Of a stretch of 64,000 nucleotides of DNA, positions 1 to 7,634 are shown piece after piece (the first letter of the stretch is position 1; every line of letters starts with the position of its first letter). A model generated the notes under the pieces. That model was not told the DNA's origin, made no database searches, and saw only the letters and a list, made by a program, of their open reading frames with translations. This DNA is from Nocardia cerradoensis NBRC 101014 (lineage in GTDB: Bacteria > Actinomycetota > Actinomycetes > Mycobacteriales > Mycobacteriaceae), in NCBI RefSeq assembly GCF_000308535.1, contig NZ_BAFW01000005.1:41677-105676 (forward strand), read 5' to 3'. The position numbers and the translations under genes are program-made.

Positions 1-234
1 CCACTGCGGGTGAACGCCGTGGCGCCCGGCGTCATCGACACCGAATGGTGGGAGCGGGTGCCGCAGGAGCAGCGCCGCACCCTCTTCGACGGCCTCGCCG
101 CCACCACACCCGTTGGGCGCGTAGGGGATCCGGAGGAATTGGCGCGGGCCGTGCACATGATCGCCACCAACGGCTTCGTCAGCGGCGTGGTCCTCGACGT
201 TACCGGCGGGGCGAACCTGCCCACCGGCCGCTGA
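1..234 (+). CDS. SDR family oxidoreductase, C-terminal part (5' end outside window)
   Basis: The open frame enters from the left edge and ends at a TGA at 232-234, leaving 77 residues. The sequence VNAVAPGVIDTE, the helix that follows the catalytic Tyr-Lys region, and the closing segment GVVLDVTGGANLP are characteristic of the C-terminus of classical short-chain dehydrogenases, which reduce or oxidise small carbonyl or alcohol substrates with NAD(P). The nucleotide-binding half and the catalytic YxxxK are outside the window, so substrate cannot be judged. It converges on the TetR gene; the two are separated by a strong hairpin. Confidence 0.85.
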   Translation, partial: PLRVNAVAPGVIDTEWWERVPQEQRRTLFDGLAATTPVGRVGDPEELARAVHMIATNGFVSGVVLDVTGGANLPTGR

Positions 235-239
235 TCTCT

Positions 240-279
240 GCGGCGGAGGTCCTGGGCAGCCGCTCAGGACCTCCGCCGC
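240..279. terminator. Bidirectional terminator hairpin
   Basis: Perfect 15-bp inverted repeat: arms 240-254 and 265-279 with a 10-nt loop. It lies between the convergent SDR and TetR genes and its right arm overlaps the TetR stop codon. There is no U-tract, which is usual for actinobacterial hairpins. Confidence 0.7.
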
Positions 280-1046
280 GCGTGCAGTCCGTCCAGGATC
301 AGGCCCAGCTCCTCATCGAAATTGTCCTCGCGGATGCGGGTGGAGTCGTGCCCGCGGTGCTCGGCGAAGCGCTGGGAGATCCGCGGATAGGGGCGTGCGG
401 CGAGTTCGGCGGCGGCCATGAACTGGTCGAACCAGACCTGTTCGTCGAGGCCGCTGCGCGCGATCGAGGTCAGCATCGCGGCCTCGGTGGAGGTCGCGCC
501 GATGACGTAGGCGAGCAACGTATTCGAGGCGCGGTCCGCGGTGGCAGTGTCGAAGCCGGCGCCTTCCAATATCGACAGCAGCGACTCGGACAGCCGCAAC
601 ATGTTCGGCCCCAGATAGACCAGCCCGGCGGTGGTCATCACCATCGACGTCCATGGGTGGCGCAGCAGGATGCGCCGGATGTCGTGACACAGGTCGAGCA
701 TCGCGGCACGCCAGTCGGCGATCGGCTCGGCCGGTAACCGCAGTTCGCTGAAAGCCTCGTCGACGACCAGTTCGAGCAGTTCGTCCTTGTTTGCGACATG
801 GGTGTAGAGCGAGGTCGCGCCCGCGCCCAACCGGCTGCCCAGCTTGCGCATGCTCAGCGATTCGAATCCCTCGGCATCGAGCAGGGCGATCGCCTCGGCG
901 ACGATCTGCTCTCGGCTCAGCGCCGGTTGCTCGCGGCGCTGCCGGTGCTCGCGCGTCCACACCGAGCGGATCTGCGTGGTTTCCCCGGATTCGGCCGGCG
1001 TGGAGTCGGTCGTAGCGGAGTCGGTCGTAGCGGGCCGAGACGCCAT
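264..1046 (-). CDS. TetR family transcriptional regulator, divergent from MFS pump
   Basis: 260 residues. An N-terminal helix-turn-helix at about residues 43-92 (LSREQIVAEAIALL ... SLYTHVANKDELLE) is the standard TetR DNA-binding domain, followed by a TetR_C-type ligand-binding domain. Start is the ATG at 1044-1046 with AAAGGAG 5 nt upstream. The N-terminal tail contains a duplicated ATTDS from a perfect 15-bp tandem DNA repeat at 1003-1032. It is transcribed divergently from the DHA2-type MFS pump, and the gap holds two inverted repeats, so it most likely represses the pump and itself until an inducer binds. The inducer is unknown. Confidence 0.88.
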   Translation of the reverse strand: MASRPATTDSATTDSTPAESGETTQIRSVWTREHRQRREQPALSREQIVAEAIALLDAEGFESLSMRKLGSRLGAGATSLYTHVANKDELLELVVDEAFSELRLPAEPIADWRAAMLDLCHDIRRILLRHPWTSMVMTTAGLVYLGPNMLRLSESLLSILEGAGFDTATADRASNTLLAYVIGATSTEAAMLTSIARSGLDEQVWFDQFMAAAELAARPYPRISQRFAEHRGHDSTRIREDNFDEELGLILDGLHARRRS

Positions 1047-1093
1047 CGGCTCTCCTTTCGCGGTCGACTGTCAGCATAGTCGCGTCCGCACGA

Positions 1094-1111
1094 CGTTCGA
1101 TCAGTCGAACG
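1094..1111. promoter_or_regulatory. Inverted repeat, operator candidate 1 (TetR/MFS)
   Basis: CGTTCGA-TCAG-TCGAACG: perfect 7-bp arms, 48 bp upstream of the TetR start. Placement fits autoregulation. Confidence 0.5.
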
Positions 1112-1123
1112 CCGTACCCATTG

Positions 1124-1156
1124 CCGAACAGTGTGCGGTGGCCGTACAGTGTTCGG
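1124..1156. promoter_or_regulatory. Inverted repeat, operator candidate 2 (TetR/MFS)
   Basis: Two 15-bp half sites, CCGAACAGTGTGCGG (1124-1138) and CCGTACAGTGTTCGG (1142-1156), are inverted copies that differ at two positions. It lies in the divergent promoter, 47 bp before the MFS start. Confidence 0.55.
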
Positions 1157-1203
1157 AGTGACGCACGGTGTGCGTCCTTTCTGGTCCTTCGAAAGGGTTC
1201 GCG

Positions 1204-2724
1204 ATGGATAGTTCGGAATCGAGTGCTGTCGGCAGTTCGCGGCGCTGGCTGATCCTGGTCGTCTTGTGCCTGAGCTCGCTGGTGCTGGTGATCGACAACA
1301 TGGTGCTGACGGTGGCCATTCCGCAGATAGCCACCGATCTGCACGCGGACGCGCAACAGATCCAGTGGATCATCGATGCCTATCTGCTGGTGTTCGCCGG
1401 ACTGCTGCTCACCTCCGGCAGCCTCTCCGACCGCTTCGGCCGGCGGCTGATCATGGTGATCGGCCTGGCGCTCTTCGGTGGCGCCTCACTGCTGGCCGCC
1501 TATGCCGGCAGTCCGGAGATGCTCATCGCCGGGCGGGTGCTGATGGGCATCGGCGGCGTCCTGATCATGCCCAGCACCCTGTCGATCCTGATCACCGTCT
1601 TCGATGATCGGGAGCGGCCGAAAGCCATCGCGGCGTGGAGTGCGGTCGCCACGCTCGGCATGGTCGGCGGTCCGGTCCTCGGTGGCGCGCTGCTGAACCA
1701 CTTCTGGTGGGGTTCGGTCTTCGTGATGAATGTGCCGATCGCGGGCCTGGCGATCGTGGCGGCGCTGGTGCTCATGCCGGAATCTCGGGGGCCGTGGCGT
1801 AAGCCCGACCTCCCGGGCGCGGTGCTGTCGATCGTCGGGATGACGGCGCTGGTGTGGACGATCATCGCGGTGCCGCAGCGCGGCTGGTCGGACAGCGCGA
1901 CTCTCGCCGCCGCGGCGGTGACGGTTGCCGCATTGTGCGGCTTCGTGATTCGCGAACTGCGCACCGATTCGCCGATGGTCCCGCTGCACCTGTTCGGCAA
2001 CCGCACCTTCACCGGATCCAGCTTCTCGCTGGTGCTGGTGACCTTCGCCAACGGCGGTCTGGTGCTGGTGCTGACGCAATATCTGCAATTCGTGCTCGGC
2101 TATTCGCCGATGCGGACCGCGCTGGCGTTCACGCCGATGGCGATCGCGCTGCTGGCGTTCAACGCGCTGGGGGCGAGCGTGGTCGGCAAACTCGGCGCCA
2201 AGCCGGTGACCGTCGCCGGGTTGGTCGTCGTCGCCGGAGGTTTCGGGGTGCTGGCCACGCTGAACGCCGGAACCGGGTTCTGGCTGCCGGCCATGGCCAT
2301 GGCGCTGCTCGGCGCGGGAGCCGGTCTGGCGATGCCCGCGGCGATCGGCGCGCTGATGAGCGCGGTGCCCGCCGAACACGCCGGGGTGGGTTCGGCGCTC
2401 AACGACACCATTCAGCAGACCGGTGGTGCGCTGGGCGTCGCGGTCCTGGGAGCCATCCTGGCCGGCACCTATTCCGGCGCGATGCCGGACGCGGCGCCGG
2501 CGAGTGCGCGCGAATCCATCGCCGGTGCGCTCGGCCTGGACGACCCGCACCTGGCGGGACTGGCTCGCGATGCCTTCAGTTCCGGAATGCACGCCGCCTT
2601 CGCGGTCGGCGCGGTGAGCGCGGTGGTCGCGGCACTGGTGGCGGTGTTCTTGATGCGGAACGTGAAAGAGACTGTCGGACAGCAGGACCCGGGTACGGCG
2701 GAAGAACTGGTCGGCACGCGCTGA
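1204..2724 (+). CDS. MFS transporter, DHA2 (EmrB/QacA) family, 14 TM drug efflux pump
   Basis: 506 residues from the ATG at 1204, chosen over upstream GTG codons because GAAAGGG sits 6 nt before it. The chain is almost entirely hydrophobic helices. The loop after helix 2 carries GSLSDRFGRR, the MFS motif A, and the first helix has the DHA2-type LVLVIDNMVLTVAIPQI. Length matches 14-TM DHA2 antiporters, which export cationic or amphipathic drugs using the proton gradient. The divergent TetR gene is the probable local regulator. Substrate cannot be deduced from sequence. Confidence 0.92.
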   Translation: MDSSESSAVGSSRRWLILVVLCLSSLVLVIDNMVLTVAIPQIATDLHADAQQIQWIIDAYLLVFAGLLLTSGSLSDRFGRRLIMVIGLALFGGASLLAAYAGSPEMLIAGRVLMGIGGVLIMPSTLSILITVFDDRERPKAIAAWSAVATLGMVGGPVLGGALLNHFWWGSVFVMNVPIAGLAIVAALVLMPESRGPWRKPDLPGAVLSIVGMTALVWTIIAVPQRGWSDSATLAAAAVTVAALCGFVIRELRTDSPMVPLHLFGNRTFTGSSFSLVLVTFANGGLVLVLTQYLQFVLGYSPMRTALAFTPMAIALLAFNALGASVVGKLGAKPVTVAGLVVVAGGFGVLATLNAGTGFWLPAMAMALLGAGAGLAMPAAIGALMSAVPAEHAGVGSALNDTIQQTGGALGVAVLGAILAGTYSGAMPDAAPASARESIAGALGLDDPHLAGLARDAFSSGMHAAFAVGAVSAVVAALVAVFLMRNVKETVGQQDPGTAEELVGTR

Positions 2725-2791
2725 CCGGCCGGGACGGAGTCCGTCGCGTCCGGAGGTCGAGTCCGTGGCGAGCCCGGGGGCCGCCGATCGG

Positions 2792-2851
2792 TCAGATCAA
2801 GCCCCACCAGTAGATCAGGCAAGCCAGGACGAAGACGACCGCAGTTTCCAT
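2792..2851 (-). CDS. Possible 19-residue hydrophobic micro-protein
   Basis: ATG at 2849-2851 to TGA at 2792 encodes METAVVFVLACLIYWWGLI, a complete single membrane-spanning segment. A GAGGA lies 11 nt upstream, which is rather far. It sits in the gap between the convergent MFS and LUD genes. Composition is the only real support; it could be chance in non-coding DNA. Not assigned to a family. Confidence 0.25.
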   Translation of the reverse strand: METAVVFVLACLIYWWGLI

Positions 2852-2900
2852 ACCCCCATCATTCCTCGAGTCGGACACCCGCGCCGCTGCCGAATCGTGA

Positions 2901-2940
2901 TCCGCTCGGTCTGTCACCCCTCGTCGACAGACCGAGCGGA
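2901..2940. terminator. Strong hairpin, terminator 1 of a tandem pair
   Basis: Perfect 15-bp arms at 2901-2915 and 2926-2940 with a 10-nt loop, in the gap between the convergent MFS and LUD genes. Confidence 0.65.
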
Positions 2941-2961
2941 ACGTCTCGGTCGCAGCCGGTG

Positions 2962-2997
2962 AGTGATCCTGCCGCCCCCTCTCGCGGCAGGAGCACT
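2962..2997. terminator. Strong hairpin, terminator 2 of a tandem pair
   Basis: 14-bp arms at 2962-2975 and 2984-2997 with one mismatch and an 8-nt loop, 21 bp after the first hairpin. Together they look like a bidirectional double terminator. The rest of 2725-3086 shows nothing else convincing. Confidence 0.6.
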
Positions 2998-3086
2998 CCC
3001 GGTGTCGACGACGACAATGCCGGGGTGCGCTTGCCGCGCCCTTAACGAGCGCTTGCGAGGGGGCTGGGAAGAAACGGGGGACTCGA

Positions 3087-3752
3087 TCAACCGACGATGA
3101 CGACGACCAGCCGTCGCTCGGTCTCCTCGATGACGCCGCCGACCTTGCCGGAATCGGCCTCCGGATCGGTCATGGCGGTCGGGCCGCCGAACCAGGTGAT
3201 GGATCGGCGCGGGTCCAGTTTGTCCAGAACCTGCGGGAGTGAGTAGTCGATCTGCTCGACGCGGACCACGCAGATGTGACAGTCGGCCAGGACGGCGGCG
3301 TCGCGGCGGCACTGTCCCGGTCCGCCGTCGAGAATCAGGGTGCCGGCGTCGGCTACCGCGCCGGCGCATCCGGTGACCACGGCGTCGGTGCGTTCGCGAT
3401 CGAGGATCGACAGCTGGGGCTGATCGTCGAGGACCCGATGCTCGCCCGTCAGTTCCCAGCGCCGCAGCCAATGCTCGGGCAGCCCGTCGGGGGCCAGCGC
3501 CGAGCGGGCGCCGTGGGCGCGCAGGGCCGAGTCGATCGCACCGGGGATCTCGTCCGCGCCGACCCGATGGACCTGGGCGCCATAATGTTTGAGGCGATCG
3601 ATGAACAGTTCGACGATCTCGGCCTGGTCCGCGGCCGAGTGCACCGGGGCGTTGCGCTGATAGTTGCGCGGCACCGGCACCATACGTTCGTCATTCGGTA
3701 GCGCCTCGAGGGCATCGCGCACGCGGCGCAGGAAATCCTCCCGCGAGGTCAC
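3087..3752 (-). CDS. LUD domain protein (LutC/YkgG-like), stand-alone
   Basis: 221 residues from a GTG at 3750-3752 with GGGAG 7 nt upstream. The central signature GAVADAGTLILDGGPGQ and the following HICVVRVEQI match the LUD (lactate utilisation) domain of LutC. In LutABC, LutC works with two iron-sulfur subunits to oxidise L-lactate. No lutA or lutB lies next to it, so the usual lactate role is unproven. It lies 86 bp downstream of, and in the same direction as, the TDT-family carrier gene. That could mean a two-gene uptake and oxidation unit, but a palindrome in the gap suggests separate control. Confidence 0.8.
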   Translation of the reverse strand: MTSREDFLRRVRDALEALPNDERMVPVPRNYQRNAPVHSAADQAEIVELFIDRLKHYGAQVHRVGADEIPGAIDSALRAHGARSALAPDGLPEHWLRRWELTGEHRVLDDQPQLSILDRERTDAVVTGCAGAVADAGTLILDGGPGQCRRDAAVLADCHICVVRVEQIDYSLPQVLDKLDPRRSITWFGGPTAMTDPEADSGKVGGVIEETERRLVVVIVG

Positions 3753-3812
3753 CGTGAATCTCCCGTTCCATTCCTCCGGCTCCTCCCGCCGGATCGTACT
3801 TCGCGAACCAGG

Positions 3813-3826
3813 CTACCGTGCGGTAG
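3813..3826. promoter_or_regulatory. Palindrome upstream of the LUD gene
   Basis: CTACCG-TG-CGGTAG, perfect 6-bp arms, with TCGCGA on both sides (about 3801 and 3831). It lies 61 bp upstream of the LUD start and 13 bp past the TDT stop. Operator or short terminator are both possible. Confidence 0.4.
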
Positions 3827-3838
3827 GAGATCGCGAGC

Positions 3839-4879
3839 TCAGCCCACGAATTCCCGGGTACGCCGGCGCCGGATCAGCGTAATCACCAGATCGGCCGCGG
3901 TGGCCGCCCACACCGCCAGCGCCACCCACGCCTCACCGTGCCCGAAGTCGACCATCCATTGTTCGCCGGTGGCCTTGCCCAGTTCGGCGGTTCCCACGCC
4001 GTACATGCCCACGGGAAACACGATGCTCCACAGGCCCGGTTCGTAACTCAACCCGAAATGCCGGACCAGATGCCGCCAGATGCCGGCCGCCAGCAGCAGC
4101 GGAACCAGCCAGCTGCCGAACGCCCACAGCACCAGCGTCGCACCCTCGAGCATGGGCCGCACCGTCGCGATCAACGCCACCGAGCGCTGATTCATGATCT
4201 GGGTACCGGCCAGCACGCTGATCGCCGTGGCGCCCATGAAGATCCAATACGTCGGCGCGAGGCGCTCGGCGGTCAGCGAGGTGCCGAACAGGGTGCCCAG
4301 CACCACCGTCGCCACGATGCCGTAGAGCACCACGCCGACCGACCAGCACAGCAGCGCCGGAATCGCGAAACGCTGACCCCACGGCGGCGGCAGGGCGGTG
4401 GCGGCCACCGCGAGTGATTGGGTACCGACCACCCACAGGAACCAGGTGCCGTTGGCGCCCGTCACCGCGGTCGGTGCGCCGTGATGCAGCATGAGCAGCG
4501 CCGGAATCGCGTACCCGAGAACCGCCCACACGACCGTCGCCACCAGCAGCAGCGCCAGCGCCGCACCCACCCAGGCATGCCGGGACAGCCCCGCCGACAG
4601 CACCCCGGTAGCGGCGACGAAGGCCAGATAGGTGAAGCCGGTCGCGGGATTCCTCGCATCGCCGATCACGCGGTCGCGGAAGAATGCGATGCGCAGCAGG
4701 GTCGCCACCACGAGCACCGCGTAGGCGATCAGGCCGACGATCAACAGGGCATCGCCACCCCACTCCCACCCCGCCGCGCCGACGGCCCGCGAGACGATGC
4801 CGGTCGCCATCACCGAGGCGAACCACCCCGGACCGAGATTCGCCACGAAACCCACTCGCCGCCCGAACGACTCGCTCAC
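3839..4879 (-). CDS. TDT/SLAC1-family transporter (tellurite resistance/dicarboxylate carrier-like)
   Basis: 346 residues from a GTG at 4877-4879 (SESFGRRVGFVANLGPGWFASVMATGIVS). The opening LGPGWFASVMATGIVS is the hallmark of the TehA/Mae1/SLAC1 family, ten-helix anion or dicarboxylate carriers. Roughly ten hydrophobic segments follow and the tail RRRRTREFVG is basic and cytoplasmic. The frame stays open far upstream to 5272, but that extension is Arg/Thr-rich without family similarity and is rejected. The shine-dalgarno match is weak. Possible substrates include malate, chloride, sulfite or lactate; adjacency to a LUD protein makes a small carboxylate plausible, as inference only. Confidence 0.85.
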   Translation of the reverse strand: MSESFGRRVGFVANLGPGWFASVMATGIVSRAVGAAGWEWGGDALLIVGLIAYAVLVVATLLRIAFFRDRVIGDARNPATGFTYLAFVAATGVLSAGLSRHAWVGAALALLLVATVVWAVLGYAIPALLMLHHGAPTAVTGANGTWFLWVVGTQSLAVAATALPPPWGQRFAIPALLCWSVGVVLYGIVATVVLGTLFGTSLTAERLAPTYWIFMGATAISVLAGTQIMNQRSVALIATVRPMLEGATLVLWAFGSWLVPLLLAAGIWRHLVRHFGLSYEPGLWSIVFPVGMYGVGTAELGKATGEQWMVDFGHGEAWVALAVWAATAADLVITLIRRRRTREFVG

Positions 4880-5237
4880 AGCGCGAGTGTTCCACGCAGA
4901 CGCCGCCGAGCCCCGCATCCACACCGTGCCGGGTCGGCTCGGCTCGACCGGTGCGCTCGGCGTCGTGATGCCGCGCTGCCGTCCGTGAACTCGTCTCTGC
5001 GAGCTTCGCCGGATGTGCCTGTGAGTGGTCCGTGTGGTGACGATGCCGCGTTGCCGGCGCGCTCCTTCGCTCGGGCTGCGATTACCTCTGCTCGATCCGG
5101 TTGTCGTAGTAGACATTTCGTGACTGTGCCGCGTAGCCGATGTGGTGCGCCTCGGCGCTCGCGGCGGTCGCTTGCGTCGGATGTGCTGGTCCGCCGGACT
5201 GTGGGGTGTGGCGGGTTTGCCCTCGAGCCCGCTTTGT
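4880..5237. other. 358-bp gap without a convincing gene
   Basis: Between the TDT start and the ClC stop, both on the minus strand. Several open frames run through it because of high GC, but none has a plausible start or recognisable protein. It should hold the TDT promoter; no clear box was found. Confidence 0.4.
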
Positions 5238-7019
5238 TCAGGCGGCGGTGACCTTGTCGTCGTCCCCGGCAACTGGTTCGTCTCGCACCACCAGCAGTCG
5301 TTCGCGGTGGTGTTCCTCGTGCAGGTCGCGGCGGCGGGCGTGGAGCAGCTGTTCGAGAGTGACGATGCCGCACAAGCGGTTCGGATCGTCGCGCGCGACC
5401 ACGGGCGCGGCGGTCACGTGCGCCAGCGCGAGGGCGTTGGCCACCTCGCGCAGGGTGTTGTCCGGGTGGACCGAGGTCCGGATGTCCAGGGTGGCCGCAC
5501 CGACCGTCGTGCCGGGGCTGTTCTGCAGGACCTGACGGGTGGTCACGCCGACCAGTGCGCCGCAACCGTCGACCACCGGATAGAGCCCGGCGTCGTGGGT
5601 CCGGGAGAGGATCGGGTCGATGAGGTCGTCGATTCCGAGCACCAGGGGATCGGCCGTCATCACCTCGTGGGTGAAGAACGTCTCCAGCGGGTCGGTGGCG
5701 TATTCGCGGGTGAGATGCAGTCGGCGGCGGGCGATCTTCTCCGTCAGCACCGAGCGCTTGAGCAGCAGGACCGACACCGCGTACGCCGAGACCGAGGCGA
5801 CCGCGAGCGGCAGCACGTCGTTCCAGGCGTGGGTGAGTTCGCAGGTGAAGACGATGCCGGTCAGCGGTGAACGCATCACCCCGCCGACCACCGCGGCCAA
5901 TCCGCACATCGCCCAGAATCCGGCGGTGACGTGGGGCAATAGTCCGCCCTCGGCGGCGCCCAACGCCGCGCCGATCATGAACACCGGCGCCAGCACGCCG
6001 CCGGAGGTGCCCGAGCCGAGCGAGAGCGACCAGATCAGGGTTTTCACCACGAGAATGCCGGCGATCAGCGACAGCGTGGCGTGCCCGGTGAGCAATTGGT
6101 CGATGACGTCGTAGCCGACTCCGAGCGCCCGCGGTTCGAACAGGCCGCCGATGCCGATGATCAGGCCGCCGATCGCCGGCCACCACATCCAGTGCACCGG
6201 AATCTTGGCGAAGGAATCCTCGGCGAAATACACCATCGCGGTCGCGGCGATGGCCAGCAGTCCGCCGGTCATGCCGGGGATCAACGCCAGGCCGTCGGAC
6301 AGCGCGCCGGGCGTGCGCCCGTCGGTCGCCACCGCGAAGACCGGTTCGTTCCCGAGCATCGCCCAGCGGCAGATGGTTCCGGTGACCACGGCGGCCACCA
6401 CCGGAATGAAACTGCGTGGCCGCCATTCGAACAGCAGCAGTTCCACCGCGAGCAGGATCGCCGCCAGCGGGGCATTGAAGGTCGCGGCCATCCCCGCCGC
6501 CGAACCGGCGACCAGCAGTGTCTTGCGTTCGTCCGCGGACAGTTTCAGCAACTGCGCCAGAATCGAACCGACCGCGCCACCGGTCATGATGATCGGCCCC
6601 TCGGCGCCGAACGGCCCGCCCGAGCCGATGCTGATCGCCGCCGAGGCCGGCTTGAGCAGCGCCACCCTCGGCTGCACCCGGGACCCGCCGGTGAGGATGG
6701 CCTCGATCGCCTCCGGCATGCCGTGGCCGCGAATCTTCTCCGAGCCGTAGCGGGCCATCACCCCGATGATCAGCCCGCCCACGACCGGTGCGGTGAGCAC
6801 CAGCCACCACGGGTGATGGGTGGCGCCCGGCGCGACCATCTCGGTGCTGAACCGTTGGTAGAACACGAGGTTGGTGATGAAGCCGATCAGTTTCAGCAGC
6901 GCGAACGCGGCCACCGCGGCCGCGCCGCCGACCGGAATCGCGAGACCGGCGATCAGCAGCAGGCGCGGGCTGACTTGGAAATCGCCCAAGTGCGTGGCGC
7001 GCGAATGCCCGGCGCTCAT
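5238..7019 (-). CDS. ClC-family chloride channel/antiporter with C-terminal CBS pair
   Basis: 593 residues. Ion-path motifs of the ClC fold are present: GSGGPFGAEGP at about residues 130-140 (the E is the gating glutamate; the usual K/R in G(K/R)EGP is Ala here) and GSGTSGGVLAPVF at about 345-357. About 16-18 hydrophobic helices precede two CBS domains (about residues 450-575, starting FFTHEVMTADPLV), which bind adenine nucleotides and tune gating. The start ATG overlaps the stop of the upstream MarR gene (ATGA at 7016-7019), so the two are translationally coupled. The role is probably Cl-/H+ exchange in pH or osmotic homeostasis. Confidence 0.93.
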   Translation of the reverse strand: MSAGHSRATHLGDFQVSPRLLLIAGLAIPVGGAAAVAAFALLKLIGFITNLVFYQRFSTEMVAPGATHHPWWLVLTAPVVGGLIIGVMARYGSEKIRGHGMPEAIEAILTGGSRVQPRVALLKPASAAISIGSGGPFGAEGPIIMTGGAVGSILAQLLKLSADERKTLLVAGSAAGMAATFNAPLAAILLAVELLLFEWRPRSFIPVVAAVVTGTICRWAMLGNEPVFAVATDGRTPGALSDGLALIPGMTGGLLAIAATAMVYFAEDSFAKIPVHWMWWPAIGGLIIGIGGLFEPRALGVGYDVIDQLLTGHATLSLIAGILVVKTLIWSLSLGSGTSGGVLAPVFMIGAALGAAEGGLLPHVTAGFWAMCGLAAVVGGVMRSPLTGIVFTCELTHAWNDVLPLAVASVSAYAVSVLLLKRSVLTEKIARRRLHLTREYATDPLETFFTHEVMTADPLVLGIDDLIDPILSRTHDAGLYPVVDGCGALVGVTTRQVLQNSPGTTVGAATLDIRTSVHPDNTLREVANALALAHVTAAPVVARDDPNRLCGIVTLEQLLHARRRDLHEEHHRERLLVVRDEPVAGDDDKVTAA

Positions 7020-7528
7020 AACGACCCCGGCCCAGTCGCGGTGACGAAGGGTGTGGTGGCGGCGGCCTGCACCAGATCCCGCGCCGCGACGATCGTGCGG
7101 GCGCGCGCCTCGGGAGCGAGCCCCTCCAGCAAGGATCCGAAGGCGACCTTCCGCCGCTGCAACACCTGATCGACCACGGCCTGCCCGGCCGCGGTGACCT
7201 CGATGGTGACGACGCTGCGGTTGTGCACATCGGTTCCCCGCGCCACGTACCCGCGAGCCTCGAGCTTGTCCGCCAGCCGCGTCACCGACGAGGCGTTGAC
7301 ACCGAGCGCGGCCGCCAGCCGCGACGACGACACCCGGCCCAGGGCCTGCAGGATCAGTAGAAAGCGCATCTGCGGGAAGGTGACGCCCGGCGGTGCGGCG
7401 TGCGCGCTGTCCCAGGCGATGGAAACCAGCATCCGCGTCAGCGCCTCGAGTGCCGCGATCTCGGCCGTGGTGCTCTGTTCGGGCGCGGCGTCGGCGGCCG
7501 GCGCTACGGTCCCCTCATCGCCTTGCAT
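7016..7528 (-). CDS. MarR family transcriptional regulator, coupled to the ClC gene
   Basis: 170 residues with a winged-helix MarR domain at about residues 45-130; the recognition helix region reads LGVNASSVTRLADKLEARGYVARG, followed by the wing HNRSVVTIEVTAAG. It is the first gene of a two-gene operon with the ClC transporter, the stop and start overlapping as ATGA. A palindrome TTGCA-ATG-TGCAA 11-23 nt upstream of the start is a likely autoregulatory operator. A ligand-responsive link between a MarR protein and chloride/proton exchange is inferred from this coupling. Confidence 0.88.
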   Translation of the reverse strand: MQGDEGTVAPAADAAPEQSTTAEIAALEALTRMLVSIAWDSAHAAPPGVTFPQMRFLLILQALGRVSSSRLAAALGVNASSVTRLADKLEARGYVARGTDVHNRSVVTIEVTAAGQAVVDQVLQRRKVAFGSLLEGLAPEARARTIVAARDLVQAAATTPFVTATGPGSL

Positions 7529-7538
7529 TGGACAAGAC

Positions 7539-7551
7539 TTGCAATGTGCAA
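7539..7551. promoter_or_regulatory. Palindrome, MarR operator candidate
   Basis: TTGCA-ATG-TGCAA, perfect 5-bp arms, in the leader just upstream of the MarR start. A nearby partial copy CTTGCATT overlaps the start codon region (about 7522-7529). Confidence 0.45.
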
Positions 7552-7634
7552 ATGATGCGTCAAATCAAACGCCCCGTTGTGTTTGGCATCACAACCGATC
7601 CGCGCCGATCGGCGTGCTCAGGCCGTATCGGCAG

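Noticed and set aside
4880..5272. N-terminal extension of the TDT carrier
   Set aside because: No similarity; the family begins at SESFGRRVGFVANLGPGWFASV, and the extension is low-complexity Arg/Thr/Ser.
4876..7230. A 784-codon minus-strand open frame
   Set aside because: Out-of-frame shadow of the ClC and MarR genes with typical Arg/Gly/Ala-rich composition.
7531..7543. KstR2-type site (CAAGnnCTTG) in the MarR leader
   Set aside because: Only one base separates CAAG and CTTG, not the two required.
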